A DNA stretch of 64,000 bases from Candidatus Flexifilum breve (lineage in GTDB: Bacteria > Chloroflexota > Anaerolineae > Aggregatilineales > Phototrophicaceae). The translations under genes were made by a program, and so were the position numbers. Below the pieces are notes generated by a model. That model had not been told where the DNA came from. It ran no database searches and saw nothing but the letters and a program-made list of their open reading frames with translations. The DNA is taken from assembly GCA_016717205.1 (NCBI GenBank), contig JADKGC010000007.1:248001-312000 (forward strand). Reading direction: 5' to 3'. Below, one piece after another: positions 22,099 through 30,832 of this stretch; the stretch's first letter is position 1, and each line of letters starts with the position of its first letter.

Positions 22099-24332
22099 TG
22101 ATGCTGATGATTGGGATTGTGCTCGCTATTCTCGCGCAAATTGGTGCTCCGGCTGCACAAGATTATGGTTTTGAGCCGGCCACGTGCCCGTTTGGCAATG
22201 CGACGAACTACCAGATTGACTGCGGGTATGTCACAGTCCCCGCTAATCATGCTGAACCGGAGAACGGAAACATTCGCCTTGCAGTGGCAGTCGTCCGCAG
22301 CCCGAACCCGCAACCCGACCCGGTCGTCTTTCTGGCAGGCGGTCCGGGAGACAGCGCGGTGATGAGGGCACCGTTGACGGCCATCAGTTACGGAAAGCTG
22401 CTCAAGTCGCGCGACCTAATCATCTTTGATCAACGCGGCGCGGGTTTGTCGCGACCAACGCTGGATTGTCCCCAGATCGGATCTATGCTGCTGGCAGATA
22501 GCGCCGAGTTCGAAGTCATGCTGGGCGCGGTGCGTGCGTGTAGTCATGAGATCGAGAACGAGATGACTGAGATGTTCGTGTTCAACACACAACAAAGTGC
22601 CAGTGATATCCCCCTATTGATTTCCGCGCTGGGTTACTCATCCGCCAACTTACTCGGTATCTCTTATGGTACCCGACTGGGATTAACCGTTCTGAATGAA
22701 CACCCAGCACTCATCCGTAGTGCTGTACTTGATTCTGTTACCCCACTACAGATCAACGTTTACGAATATCTCCCAAGCGGTTTTGATCGAGCGATAGGGG
22801 AGGTCGAAGGTCTCTGTCAAGAGGACTTTGCGTGTCGCTTGGCGTACCCTAACTTACGAGAACGTTTTTATGAACTATACAACTCGCTGAGTGCTCAGCC
22901 TGTCCGTATCCAAGCTGATGACCAACAAACGCAGCACCAAATCACTGGACAACTGTTAAGCCAATATGTGCTAATGAGTCTCTACCAGCGCGAAACTGTG
23001 AGCACACTACCCTCCACTCTGAGCGAATTCGAGGTTAGCAATTACCACTCCATACTCGAATGGCTCACGTCAATGTCCCGGAATGCTGGTGGTCATGGTC
23101 TAGGTATGTTGTTTGCCGTGATGTGTTCTGATCAGGGCAGTCGAACAGCACCGGAACGCGTGCAGGCGCTGGATGCCCAGTATCACCCGGCGCTGAGTCC
23201 AGACTTCGCCCTGTATGGTGTTGGCGGCGCGACCTTATGTCAGGCCTGGGACAGCAGTTATACGACTCCCGGTCAGGATAGTCCCGCAGTTAGTGACGTG
23301 CCGACGCTCCTGCTGAGCGGTCAGTTTGACCCGGTGACACCGCCAGCGTGGGCGCACCTTGCGAGCGAGACTCTGCGTAACAGTGTTGTTATTGAACAGG
23401 CAAATACGGGGCATGGGGTCACGGCCACGCAGTGCGGCCTTGATCTAGCCGCTGCCTACTTCGACGACCCAACACGTTCACCAGCGCTCGTGTGTACTGT
23501 TCCGGCGCTGGTGTTTGAGTTGTCTGAGCATGTGACGCGCCCAGTCATTGTGCTAATGACTGTTGTTTTAGGGGCAATCAGTCTATGGGGCGGCGGATTG
23601 GCTTTCTTCGCCGTCATTCAGCATCCGCGTTATGTCAGTTGGAGTCATGTTGCCAAAGAGTTGAACCTTTATTGGATGCTGGGGAGCCTCGCGCTAATCA
23701 TGGCATTGCTCGGTGCAAGTGGGTCGCTAAAAGCATTCCTCAACTTAGAACCCGAAGTGGTCATCGGCTTAGCCATTCCGCTGATCGTTGGGTTGCAGTC
23801 CGCGCTGTTGTTTTCGCCACAGGATGAGCCAGCCCTCGAAGTGATTGCTGCTTGTCCTCGCGGGGTTAGCTGGCTGATTTTAGAGCGCTGGGTTGGCGTC
23901 TGTCTGGGGCAGTTTGTTTTCGCGTTGGCAGCGCTGATTGTCAGCTATCTCCTCGTTCCGGGTCAAGATCTGACAATTATGGTCGCGCGCTGGCTCCCAC
24001 CGGCGGTTCTCTTCAGCGGGCTCGCCATCTTCATCACGATACGATCACGGGTAGCGGCGTTTGGCCTCGTCATGACCACGGTGCTCTGGTTCATCTTCGT
24101 CGGCTTTGGTGACCTACTGCTGCCCGGCGCCCTGCCACTTTTCTTTCCACTCAATTATATCCAGCCATTTCTCTGGGGAATTCACCCTTACGTTAAACCC
24201 AATGATTTAAGCGAAATGGGCTACTGGATTAATCGCCTCTGTGTCAGCACACTAGGATTGGCGCTGATTTTCAGCGCAGTCAACGGGCTGCGCGATGAGG
24301 AACAACTGCTGTTTGACGGCCATAAGCATTAA
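22098..24332 (+). CDS. Secreted TAP-like alpha/beta hydrolase fused to an ABC-2-permease-like membrane domain
   Basis: 744 residues in two parts. After a signal segment (MMLMIGIVLAILAQIG), residues 20-470 form a tripeptidyl-aminopeptidase-type alpha/beta hydrolase: VVFLAGGPGDSA (oxyanion loop), DLIIFDQRGAGLSRP, LLGISYGTRLG with nucleophile Ser189, SGQFDPVTPPAW with Asp411 and NTGHGVT with His439. Residues 475-744 hold about seven membrane helices with FSPQDEPALEVIAACPRGVS near 570, the cytoplasmic loop style of ABC-2 permeases. The hydrolase would face outside. The gene is coupled to the ECF sigma operon (stop and start overlap by one base) and followed by an ABC-2 permease and an ATPase. I know of no named family with this fusion. 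Confidence 0.85.
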   Translation: MMLMIGIVLAILAQIGAPAAQDYGFEPATCPFGNATNYQIDCGYVTVPANHAEPENGNIRLAVAVVRSPNPQPDPVVFLAGGPGDSAVMRAPLTAISYGKLLKSRDLIIFDQRGAGLSRPTLDCPQIGSMLLADSAEFEVMLGAVRACSHEIENEMTEMFVFNTQQSASDIPLLISALGYSSANLLGISYGTRLGLTVLNEHPALIRSAVLDSVTPLQINVYEYLPSGFDRAIGEVEGLCQEDFACRLAYPNLRERFYELYNSLSAQPVRIQADDQQTQHQITGQLLSQYVLMSLYQRETVSTLPSTLSEFEVSNYHSILEWLTSMSRNAGGHGLGMLFAVMCSDQGSRTAPERVQALDAQYHPALSPDFALYGVGGATLCQAWDSSYTTPGQDSPAVSDVPTLLLSGQFDPVTPPAWAHLASETLRNSVVIEQANTGHGVTATQCGLDLAAAYFDDPTRSPALVCTVPALVFELSEHVTRPVIVLMTVVLGAISLWGGGLAFFAVIQHPRYVSWSHVAKELNLYWMLGSLALIMALLGASGSLKAFLNLEPEVVIGLAIPLIVGLQSALLFSPQDEPALEVIAACPRGVSWLILERWVGVCLGQFVFALAALIVSYLLVPGQDLTIMVARWLPPAVLFSGLAIFITIRSRVAAFGLVMTTVLWFIFVGFGDLLLPGALPLFFPLNYIQPFLWGIHPYVKPNDLSEMGYWINRLCVSTLGLALIFSAVNGLRDEEQLLFDGHKH

Positions 24333-24347
24333 CGGGGGAGCGCATGC

Positions 24348-25136
24348 ATGGAGAACATTCTGGGGATCGCATATTACGAATACCGCCTGCACTGGCGGGG
24401 GATTTCACTGCGAGTGCTGGCTTTGACGACTTTGTTGGTCACATGTGTTGGCCTCCTTATCTGGAATTCGCTGCCGGAGGGGCAGTTTGCCCGGGTCTTC
24501 AATGTCGAGGGCGGGATCTCGACCAGCGTTGTGCAGACTTTCCTCACATTTCCGGCGCTCATCTGTGTCGTGGTCTTCATCTTTCCGGTGGCTGCCAGCG
24601 AGTGCATTCCCGTGGACAAACATCACCGGACGATTGAATTGATCGACAGCCTGCCCGTGACACCCGTAGAATACCTCGCAGGCAAGCTGCTGGGATACTG
24701 GTTGGCGGGTCTGATGATTCTACTGGTGGCGGCGCTTATCAACGGCGGGTTGTGGTGGTTGACGCTGCCGGACTATGACATTATCCGCTACGGCGAACTG
24801 TGGTTCGTCGCGGCCTTGGTCTTCCTGATCAACAGCGGTATCGGCATTCTGCTTGGCGGCACGCAGCCAAACCGGATTCGGGCGGCAGCGCTCGTGATCT
24901 GCGTGTTAATCGCGGCCACGGTCATTCTTGGGAGCGCCGACGATGCCAGACAGCCCACCAGTGTGCTCTCATTTGCTAATCCGGCCCATTTGTCGCTGAT
25001 CGTCGCCTATATTGATCCCGGCATGAGCGATGGCTTGCATCTAACCTCGGCGAACGTCTCGCTATCGCTGCTGGGTGGCCTCATCGAGGTAGCCATGTTG
25101 TTTGCGGGCTTGCTTCTCCTCCGACGGCGCCAGTAA
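24348..25136 (+). CDS. ABC-2-type transporter permease
   Basis: 262 residues, six predicted membrane helices. The N-terminus MENILGIAYYEYRLHWRG is the amphipathic entry helix typical of ABC-2 permeases, and a cytoplasmic loop reads PVDKHHRTIELIDSLPVTPVEYLAGKLLGYW, the family's coupling segment (the E-L-L-x-x-x-P pattern). GGGGGAG lies seven bases before the ATG. It lies 15 bp after the hydrolase fusion gene and 17 bp before the ATPase gene, so the exporter probably consists of this protein, the fused permease domain upstream and the ATPase. The substrate is unknown. Confidence 0.8.
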   Translation: MENILGIAYYEYRLHWRGISLRVLALTTLLVTCVGLLIWNSLPEGQFARVFNVEGGISTSVVQTFLTFPALICVVVFIFPVAASECIPVDKHHRTIELIDSLPVTPVEYLAGKLLGYWLAGLMILLVAALINGGLWWLTLPDYDIIRYGELWFVAALVFLINSGIGILLGGTQPNRIRAAALVICVLIAATVILGSADDARQPTSVLSFANPAHLSLIVAYIDPGMSDGLHLTSANVSLSLLGGLIEVAMLFAGLLLLRRRQ

Positions 25137-25165
25137 CGCACCACTGCGAAAGGATGATAAACCCG

Positions 25166-26023
25166 ATGATTGAAATTGATAGCCTGACGAAAACGTACAG
25201 CGGTGACGTGCAGGCGCTGCGTGGCCTCACGTTGGACATTGGCAGCGGAATGTTCGGCCTGCTTGGACCAAATGGAGCGGGCAAAACCACCTTGATGCGA
25301 GTGATCGCAGGTCTCCTGAAACCAAGTAGCGGCAGCGTCCGTGTACTTGGCGAAGACATCACGACGCAAACCGGGAAACTAGCAGTCAAAAGCCAACTTG
25401 GGTATCTGCCCCAGGAACTGGGACTGTATCCTAACCTCACAGGGCGCGAATTCCTTGATTATATCAGCGTACTCAAGGGCATCAGTGACAAACAGGAGCG
25501 GGCGCGGCAAGTCCAAGAGATTCTTGATTTGGTTCGGCTGACGGATCAAGCAGATCGGCGGCTCAAAACCTATTCCGGCGGGATGAAGCGACGGATCGGT
25601 ATTGGTCAGGCGCTGCTCGGTTATCCGAAACTGCTGATTGTTGATGAGCCTACGGCCGGGCTTGATCCGGAAGAGCGGGTGCGCTTCCGCAATCTACTGG
25701 CGGACATGGCTGCTCGGTGTACCGTCATTTTGTCCACCCATGTGATTGAGGATATCAGCCACAGTTGTAACGACCTGGCGATCATTCGCGAAGGGCGTGT
25801 GCTGTTCCGTGGTCAACCCGGCGAGTTGATTGGGTTGGCGCGGGGTAGGGTATGGTCGATTCTCACTTCAGGCGAACGCCCCACGGGTGACCTGAAAGTG
25901 GTCTCAACACTGCAATTGCAGAATGGGGTGCAGTATCGCGTGATTGGTATGCCAGATGAACAATATCAAGCTCAAGCGGTGGAACCGAGCCTTGAGGACG
26001 GTTACATGCTGGCAATGGGATAG
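25166..26023 (+). CDS. ABC transporter ATP-binding protein
   Basis: About 285 residues. The nucleotide-binding domain is complete: Walker A GPNGAGKTTLMR, Q-loop GYLPQELGLYPNL, signature YSGGMKRRIGIGQALL, Walker B LLIVDEPTAGLD and H-loop LSTHVIEDI. The C-terminal 60 residues form a short extension as in ABC-2 ATPases of the CcmA/YtrB type. An earlier ATG at 25154 abuts an AAAGG and is too close to use it; the ATG at 25166 is properly spaced, so I chose it. It is the last gene of the ECF operon and powers the two ABC-2 permease domains upstream. Confidence 0.9.
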   Translation: MIEIDSLTKTYSGDVQALRGLTLDIGSGMFGLLGPNGAGKTTLMRVIAGLLKPSSGSVRVLGEDITTQTGKLAVKSQLGYLPQELGLYPNLTGREFLDYISVLKGISDKQERARQVQEILDLVRLTDQADRRLKTYSGGMKRRIGIGQALLGYPKLLIVDEPTAGLDPEERVRFRNLLADMAARCTVILSTHVIEDISHSCNDLAIIREGRVLFRGQPGELIGLARGRVWSILTSGERPTGDLKVVSTLQLQNGVQYRVIGMPDEQYQAQAVEPSLEDGYMLAMG

Positions 26024-26076
26024 AAACCGTGAGCCGGCGCGATGAGTGCAGTTTTTTGCAAGGCGCAAGAGAATGC

Positions 26077-26082
26077 TATAAT
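26077..26082 (+). promoter_or_regulatory. Extended -10 promoter of the polyamine importer
   Basis: A perfect TATAAT preceded by TGC (extended -10), with a TTGCAA 15 bp upstream as a weak -35. It is 51 bp before the binding-protein start. A small inverted repeat, TAACT-AC-AGTTA, lies between the -10 and the gene. Confidence 0.6.
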
Positions 26083-26132
26083 GGGCGGCGGCACAATATG
26101 TAACTACAGTTATATAAATAAGGAGTTTGCCC

Positions 26133-27314
26133 ATGAAACGCGGTCTGCTATTTCTATTCTGTTTGTGTATGCTGTTCCCGTTGAGCCTAGCCTTGGGACA
26201 AGATGTCCCCATGACGGAAGTTGGGGCAGGGGAAGGCGCTCTCGACATTATCGCATGGGCTGGTTATATCGAGCGCGGCGAGACCGATGCTGCCTATGAT
26301 TGGGTGACCCAATTTGAAGCTGATACCGGGTGCTTGGTCAACGTGAAGACGGCCGCGACCTCGGACGAAATGGTCACACTAATGAACGAGGGACGGTTTG
26401 ACCTCGTGACCGCCTCGGGCGATGCCAGCCTACGCCTCGTGGCCGGTGGGCGCGTTCAACCCCTGAATATTGACTTGATCCCGAGCTGGAGCACGGTGGA
26501 TGAACGCCTGCAGGAAGCTCCGTGGCACACGGTCGACACGGATGGCGATGGTGTTGCCGAACATTATGGTGTTCCGTATCAATGGGGGCCAAACGTACTG
26601 ATGTACAACACCGAGGTGTTTGCTGAAGCGCCGACGAGCTGGAGCGTGGTGTTCGAAGAACAGACGCTGCCGGATGGCGAATCCAATGCTGGGCGCGTAC
26701 AGGCTTACGACGGCCCGATCTATATTGCCGATGCGGCGCTATACCTCATGGCCAACAACCCGGAACTTGGCATAACCAATCCCTACGCACTGGATCGTGA
26801 CCAATTCAACGCGGCGCTCGATCTGCTGCGTCAGCAGCGCCAGCTGGTTGGTCGCTACTGGCACGACGCTTTCATTCAGATCGACGATTTTGTCAACGAA
26901 GGGGTCGTCGTGACCAGCTCCTGGCCGTTCCAGGTCAATCTGCTCGCGGCTGAAGGTGCGTCGGTGGCCAGCACAATTCCGGTTGAAGGCTCGACGGGCT
27001 GGGCGGACAGCACCATGATGCACGTTGACGCCCCACATCCGAACTGCGCATACCTATGGCTCGAACACTCGTTGAACCCGAAGCTCCAAGGAGACCTCGC
27101 TGCCTGGTTTGGTTCGGTGCCCTCGGTTCCGGCGGCTTGCACGGGCAATGAGCTCCTCACTGATACGGGCTGCTCGACCAATGGTTTCGACCAGTTTGAT
27201 CAGATTCACTTTTGGACGACCCCGACGGCAAGCTGTGGCGATGAGCGCGGTGACGTGTGTGTACCGTACTATGAATGGGTGACCAGCTATATCGCGGTCA
27301 TCGGCGGTCGCTAG
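26133..27314 (+). CDS. Polyamine (spermidine/putrescine) ABC transporter substrate-binding protein
   Basis: About 393 residues, PotD/PotF type. The signal peptide MKRGLLFLFCLCMLFPLSLA is followed by LDIIAWAGYIERGETD, where PotD-like proteins start their first strand, and FEADTGCLVNVKTAATSDEM, the standard second segment. GVPYQWGPNVLMYN and VEGSTGWADSTMMH are hinge and ligand-side motifs; the acidic residues that hold the amines lie in these parts. The ATG at 26133 has AGGAG seven bases before it, better than the TTG at 26127. A strong terminator separates it from the aldehyde dehydrogenase-potABC part, which it presumably serves. Confidence 0.87.
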   Translation: MKRGLLFLFCLCMLFPLSLALGQDVPMTEVGAGEGALDIIAWAGYIERGETDAAYDWVTQFEADTGCLVNVKTAATSDEMVTLMNEGRFDLVTASGDASLRLVAGGRVQPLNIDLIPSWSTVDERLQEAPWHTVDTDGDGVAEHYGVPYQWGPNVLMYNTEVFAEAPTSWSVVFEEQTLPDGESNAGRVQAYDGPIYIADAALYLMANNPELGITNPYALDRDQFNAALDLLRQQRQLVGRYWHDAFIQIDDFVNEGVVVTSSWPFQVNLLAAEGASVASTIPVEGSTGWADSTMMHVDAPHPNCAYLWLEHSLNPKLQGDLAAWFGSVPSVPAACTGNELLTDTGCSTNGFDQFDQIHFWTTPTASCGDERGDVCVPYYEWVTSYIAVIGGR

Positions 27315-27354
27315 ATAATCCCCATCGCTTTTACTTAACGCTTCGCAGTTACAG

Positions 27355-27383
27355 GACGCCGGGTTATGTTCCCGGCGTCTTTC
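27355..27383 (+). terminator. Strong hairpin between potD-like gene and the rest of the operon
   Basis: GACGCCGGG pairs perfectly with CCCGGCGTC around TTATGTT and is followed by TTTCC. It would limit read-through so that the binding protein is made in excess of the dehydrogenase and permeases. Confidence 0.7.
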
Positions 27384-27401
27384 CAAAAAGGTTGATACCC
27401 G

Positions 27402-28844
27402 ATGAAACACAAACTTTGGATCAATGGCGCATGGGTCGATAGCCGCGATGGCGGCACTATGGCGATTGAGAATCCAGCGACAGGTGAAACAATCGCCGAA
27501 GTGGTCAATGCGAGCGCAGCAGATGTGGATGCGGCGGTCAACGCTGCCCACACCGCCTTCTATGATGGTCGCTGGTCACGCCTGACGCCGAGCGAACGGT
27601 CATTGGCGCTGTGGCGTTTAGCTGATTTGCTGCAGGCACGAGCTGAGGACTTTGCGCGCGCAGAATCCGAAAACACGGGCAAGCCGTATCAATTCGTCAG
27701 TCTTGGCGCAGACATGCCGTTTGCCATCGATAATGTGCGTTTCTTCGCCTCCGCCGCCCGGGATACACACGGCTATTCCGCCGGTGAATATGCCAAGGGG
27801 TTCACGTCGATGTACCGGCGCGAGCCCGTGGGAGTCGTCGGCCAGATTACCCCGTGGAATTACCCGTTGATGATGGCGATCTGGAAGATTGGACCGGCGT
27901 TGGCGGCAGGCTGCACGGTGGTCTTGAAACCTGCACCGGGTACGCCACTCACCACCCTTATGCTTGCCGAATTGTGTGCCGAGGCTGGGATTCCGGCGGG
28001 TGTGCTGAACATCGTCACAGGGGGAAATGAAACGGGGCAGGCGCTGGTTGAGCATCCGTTTGTACGGATGGTCAGCTTGACCGGATCGACCGGGACAGGC
28101 AAAAAGATTATGCGCACGGCGAGTGAGTCGCTCAAGCGTGTTCATCTCGAACTCGGCGGTAAGGCGCCGTTCATTGTGTTCGACGATGTCGATGTGGAGA
28201 ATGTGGCGGCCGTCGCCACCCTGACGTCGACGTTCAATACTGGGCAGGACTGCACGGCGGCTACACGTGTCTATGTTGAAAAGAGCCAATATAGCAATGT
28301 ACTGGAAGCGATTGTCGAAGGGATGCGCGGCGTCAAGGTTGGGCGGCAGTTCGATGATGGCGTGCAAATGGGACCGCTGATTTCCAACACGCAGCGCGAA
28401 CGCGTGCAGGGCTTCGTGGAACGTGCTCGAGCCGCAGGCGCGCAGGTTGTCACCGGCGGCGGTGTGCCCGCGGATCTCGACAGCGGCTATTTCTATGCGC
28501 CAACCGTAATCACAGATGCCGACCAGAAATCTGAAGTGATTCAGAGCGAAATCTTTGGTCCGGTCCTCACGATTAGTACGTTCGATGGCGAGAGTGAAGC
28601 GATTCAATACGGCAATGATGTGCTGTATGGGTTAGCCGCCTCGGTCTGGACGAAAGACATCGGTCGAGCAATGCGGATTGCCCGCGAACTCGAATTCGGT
28701 ACCGTGTGGATCAATGATCACATCCCGCTCACGTCAGAGACTCCGCATGGTGGATTCAAACAATCGGGCTTCGGGAAAGACCTGTCGGCTGAAGCTGTCA
28801 ATGACTATCGCATTACCAAACATGTCATGGTGAAAAATGGCTGA
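27402..28844 (+). CDS. Aldehyde dehydrogenase, gamma-aminobutyraldehyde-type
   Basis: A 480-residue NAD(P)-dependent aldehyde dehydrogenase, full length for the superfamily. Catalytic Glu in HLELGGKAPFIVF (about 249), catalytic Cys in FNTGQDCTAATR (about 285), cofactor turn SLTGSTGTGKKI, and the oxyanion Asn in TPWNYPL are all present. The aspartate/cysteine context GQDC is common in the aminobutyraldehyde and betaine aldehyde branch. It sits between the binding protein and the ATPase of a polyamine importer and overlaps potA by 8 bp. This points to oxidation of 4-aminobutanal formed from putrescine. The substrate is inferred from this context. Confidence 0.85.
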   Translation: MKHKLWINGAWVDSRDGGTMAIENPATGETIAEVVNASAADVDAAVNAAHTAFYDGRWSRLTPSERSLALWRLADLLQARAEDFARAESENTGKPYQFVSLGADMPFAIDNVRFFASAARDTHGYSAGEYAKGFTSMYRREPVGVVGQITPWNYPLMMAIWKIGPALAAGCTVVLKPAPGTPLTTLMLAELCAEAGIPAGVLNIVTGGNETGQALVEHPFVRMVSLTGSTGTGKKIMRTASESLKRVHLELGGKAPFIVFDDVDVENVAAVATLTSTFNTGQDCTAATRVYVEKSQYSNVLEAIVEGMRGVKVGRQFDDGVQMGPLISNTQRERVQGFVERARAAGAQVVTGGGVPADLDSGYFYAPTVITDADQKSEVIQSEIFGPVLTISTFDGESEAIQYGNDVLYGLAASVWTKDIGRAMRIARELEFGTVWINDHIPLTSETPHGGFKQSGFGKDLSAEAVNDYRITKHVMVKNG

Positions 28845-29892
28845 GGGGCGATCGATCGCCGTCCGATTTTCACATGTTTCGCGGCATTTTGGCGAGGTGA
28901 AGGCCGTCGATGACGTATCACTAGAATTGTATGACGGCGAATTCTTCTCGATGCTCGGCCCATCCGGCTCGGGCAAAACAACCTGTTTGCGTTTGATCGC
29001 GGGCTTTGAGCAGCCGAGTGCGGGCGAAATCACACTGCACGGACGCAGCGTGGTTGGCGTACCGCCTTACGAGCGAGATGTCAACACAGTGTTTCAGGAC
29101 TACGCACTCTTCCCGCACATGAATGTCGGCGACAACGTTGGCTACGGACTGATGATCAAGCGGGTGCCGAAGCGGGAGCGGCAGGAACGCGTGCGCGAGA
29201 TGCTTGAGCTGGTGCGCCTCCCCGGCTTGGCGGATCGCAAGCCCTCGCAGCTCTCGGGTGGTCAGCGGCAGCGCGTAGCACTGGCGCGCGCGCTGATCAA
29301 TCATCCGAGTGTGCTGCTGCTCGATGAGCCGCTGGGGGCGCTTGACCTAAAATTGCGCCAGCAGATGCAGATTGAGCTAAAGAGCATTCAGCAGCGGGTT
29401 GGCATCACTTTTGTCTATGTCACGCACGATCAGGAAGAAGCCCTGACGATGAGTGACCGTTTGGCTGTATTCAACCAAGGCAAAATCGAACAACTTGGGA
29501 CACCAGCGGAAGTTTATGAGCGACCGCAAACGGAATTCGTCGCCGGATTCGTCGGCGTATCGAACATTGTCCGAGGCGATGCTGCGCGCAAGATTACCGG
29601 TGAACCAGTACCGTTTTCAATTCGACCGGAAAAGATTCGACTGTGCCCACCGGATACACCGACAACACCCGATATGTATAGCGAAGAAGGTATGATCCGA
29701 GATGTCGTCTATCTGGGCATGTATACCCGGTATCTCGTCGAACTGATGGACGGCGGTGATCTCACGGTCGTCGAGCAGAATCTGCAAAGCACCTCGATGG
29801 ATGCGCTCGCCGCAAAGGGGCGGCGGGTCAAATTGATGTGGAAGAAAGAGTTTAATCGGCCAATCGGCGTGGTGAGGACGGGGAGCGGCTGA
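28837..29892 (+). CDS. potA: Polyamine ABC transporter ATP-binding protein
   Basis: A 351-residue ATPase. Walker A GPSGSGKTTCLRLIAG, Q-loop VFQDYALFPHMNV, signature LSGGQRQRVALARAL, Walker B VLLLDEPLGALD and switch His in YVTHDQEEALTMSDR are all intact. After residue 235 follows the TOBE-type C-terminal domain of PotA-like proteins (FSIRPEKIRL). Its start overlaps the end of the aldehyde dehydrogenase gene, and the potB-like gene starts 2 nt downstream. It is cytoplasmic, driving polyamine uptake with the next two permeases. Confidence 0.9.
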   Translation: MAEGRSIAVRFSHVSRHFGEVKAVDDVSLELYDGEFFSMLGPSGSGKTTCLRLIAGFEQPSAGEITLHGRSVVGVPPYERDVNTVFQDYALFPHMNVGDNVGYGLMIKRVPKRERQERVREMLELVRLPGLADRKPSQLSGGQRQRVALARALINHPSVLLLDEPLGALDLKLRQQMQIELKSIQQRVGITFVYVTHDQEEALTMSDRLAVFNQGKIEQLGTPAEVYERPQTEFVAGFVGVSNIVRGDAARKITGEPVPFSIRPEKIRLCPPDTPTTPDMYSEEGMIRDVVYLGMYTRYLVELMDGGDLTVVEQNLQSTSMDALAAKGRRVKLMWKKEFNRPIGVVRTGSG

Positions 29893-29893
29893 A

Positions 29894-30832
29894 ATGGCGA
29901 CCGTACCAGCACCTACGCTTTCATTCTGGCGACGAACGGCGAACTATTTCTTTCGGCACCCGAACATCACATTGGTCCTGATGCTGTTGCCGATTGTGGT
30001 TTGGTTAGGCGTGGTCTATCTTGGGTCGCTGTCGGCGATGCTGGCGCAGAGCTTCTTCTCGCTAGATGGGTTTTCCGGACGCGTAATCCGCGAGTTTACG
30101 CTCCGCACCTATAGTCAAATGATCAGCGACCCCACCAACATCGACATCGTGCTGCGTACGGTGGCGATGGCCGCCGTCGTGACCATCACGTGCGCGCTAA
30201 TTGCGTTTCCGCTGTCGTACTACATGGCACGGTATGCAAATTACCGCATAAAGGGACTGTTATATCTCGGCGTGATGCTCCCGCTGTGGTCCAGCTACCT
30301 GGTGCGCATCTACTCCTGGCGGCTCATCCTTGCGCAAGAGGGGATCGTCACGTGGTTTTTGAATGGGCTCGGGTTGGGGGGCGTGCTTGACTGGCTGCTC
30401 GCTATCCCAGCAATTGGCGGATCGTCACTCTCGTTTTCGTACATGGGCGTGTACATTGTGTTTGTATACATCTGGCTGCCATATATGATCCTGCCGATCA
30501 ATGCGGCGCTGGAACGCGTTCCGCGGTCCGTGATTGAAGCTTCCGCCGATCTTGGCGCGCGTCCCAGCTATACGTTCCGCAAGGTGATTTTGCCGCTGGC
30601 GTTCCCCGGCGTTGTCGCCGGTTCCATTTTCACTTTCTCACTCACGCTGGGTGATTACATCATTCCGGGCGTGTTCGGCAATTCGAGCTTCTTTATCGGA
30701 CAGGCGGTTTACTCCCATCAGGGGACAGCAGGTAATATTCCGCTGGCGGCAGCGCTCACCGTCGTGCCAATTCTGATCATGGGCGTGTACCTACTGGTCG
30801 CGCGCCGGTTAGGGGCGTTTGATGCGCTCTGA
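29894..30832 (+). CDS. potB: Polyamine ABC transporter permease, PotB-like
   Basis: 312 residues with six membrane helices; slightly long because of a 25-residue cytoplasmic N-terminus. Family segments are GVMLPLWSSYLVRIYSWRLIL, YMILPINAALERVPRSVIEAS and the EAA coupling loop ASADLGARPSYTFRKVILPLA. GGGAG lies eight bases before the ATG. The end overlaps the next permease by 11 bp. It pairs with the PotC-like protein to form the channel. Confidence 0.88.
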   Translation: MATVPAPTLSFWRRTANYFFRHPNITLVLMLLPIVVWLGVVYLGSLSAMLAQSFFSLDGFSGRVIREFTLRTYSQMISDPTNIDIVLRTVAMAAVVTITCALIAFPLSYYMARYANYRIKGLLYLGVMLPLWSSYLVRIYSWRLILAQEGIVTWFLNGLGLGGVLDWLLAIPAIGGSSLSFSYMGVYIVFVYIWLPYMILPINAALERVPRSVIEASADLGARPSYTFRKVILPLAFPGVVAGSIFTFSLTLGDYIIPGVFGNSSFFIGQAVYSHQGTAGNIPLAAALTVVPILIMGVYLLVARRLGAFDAL

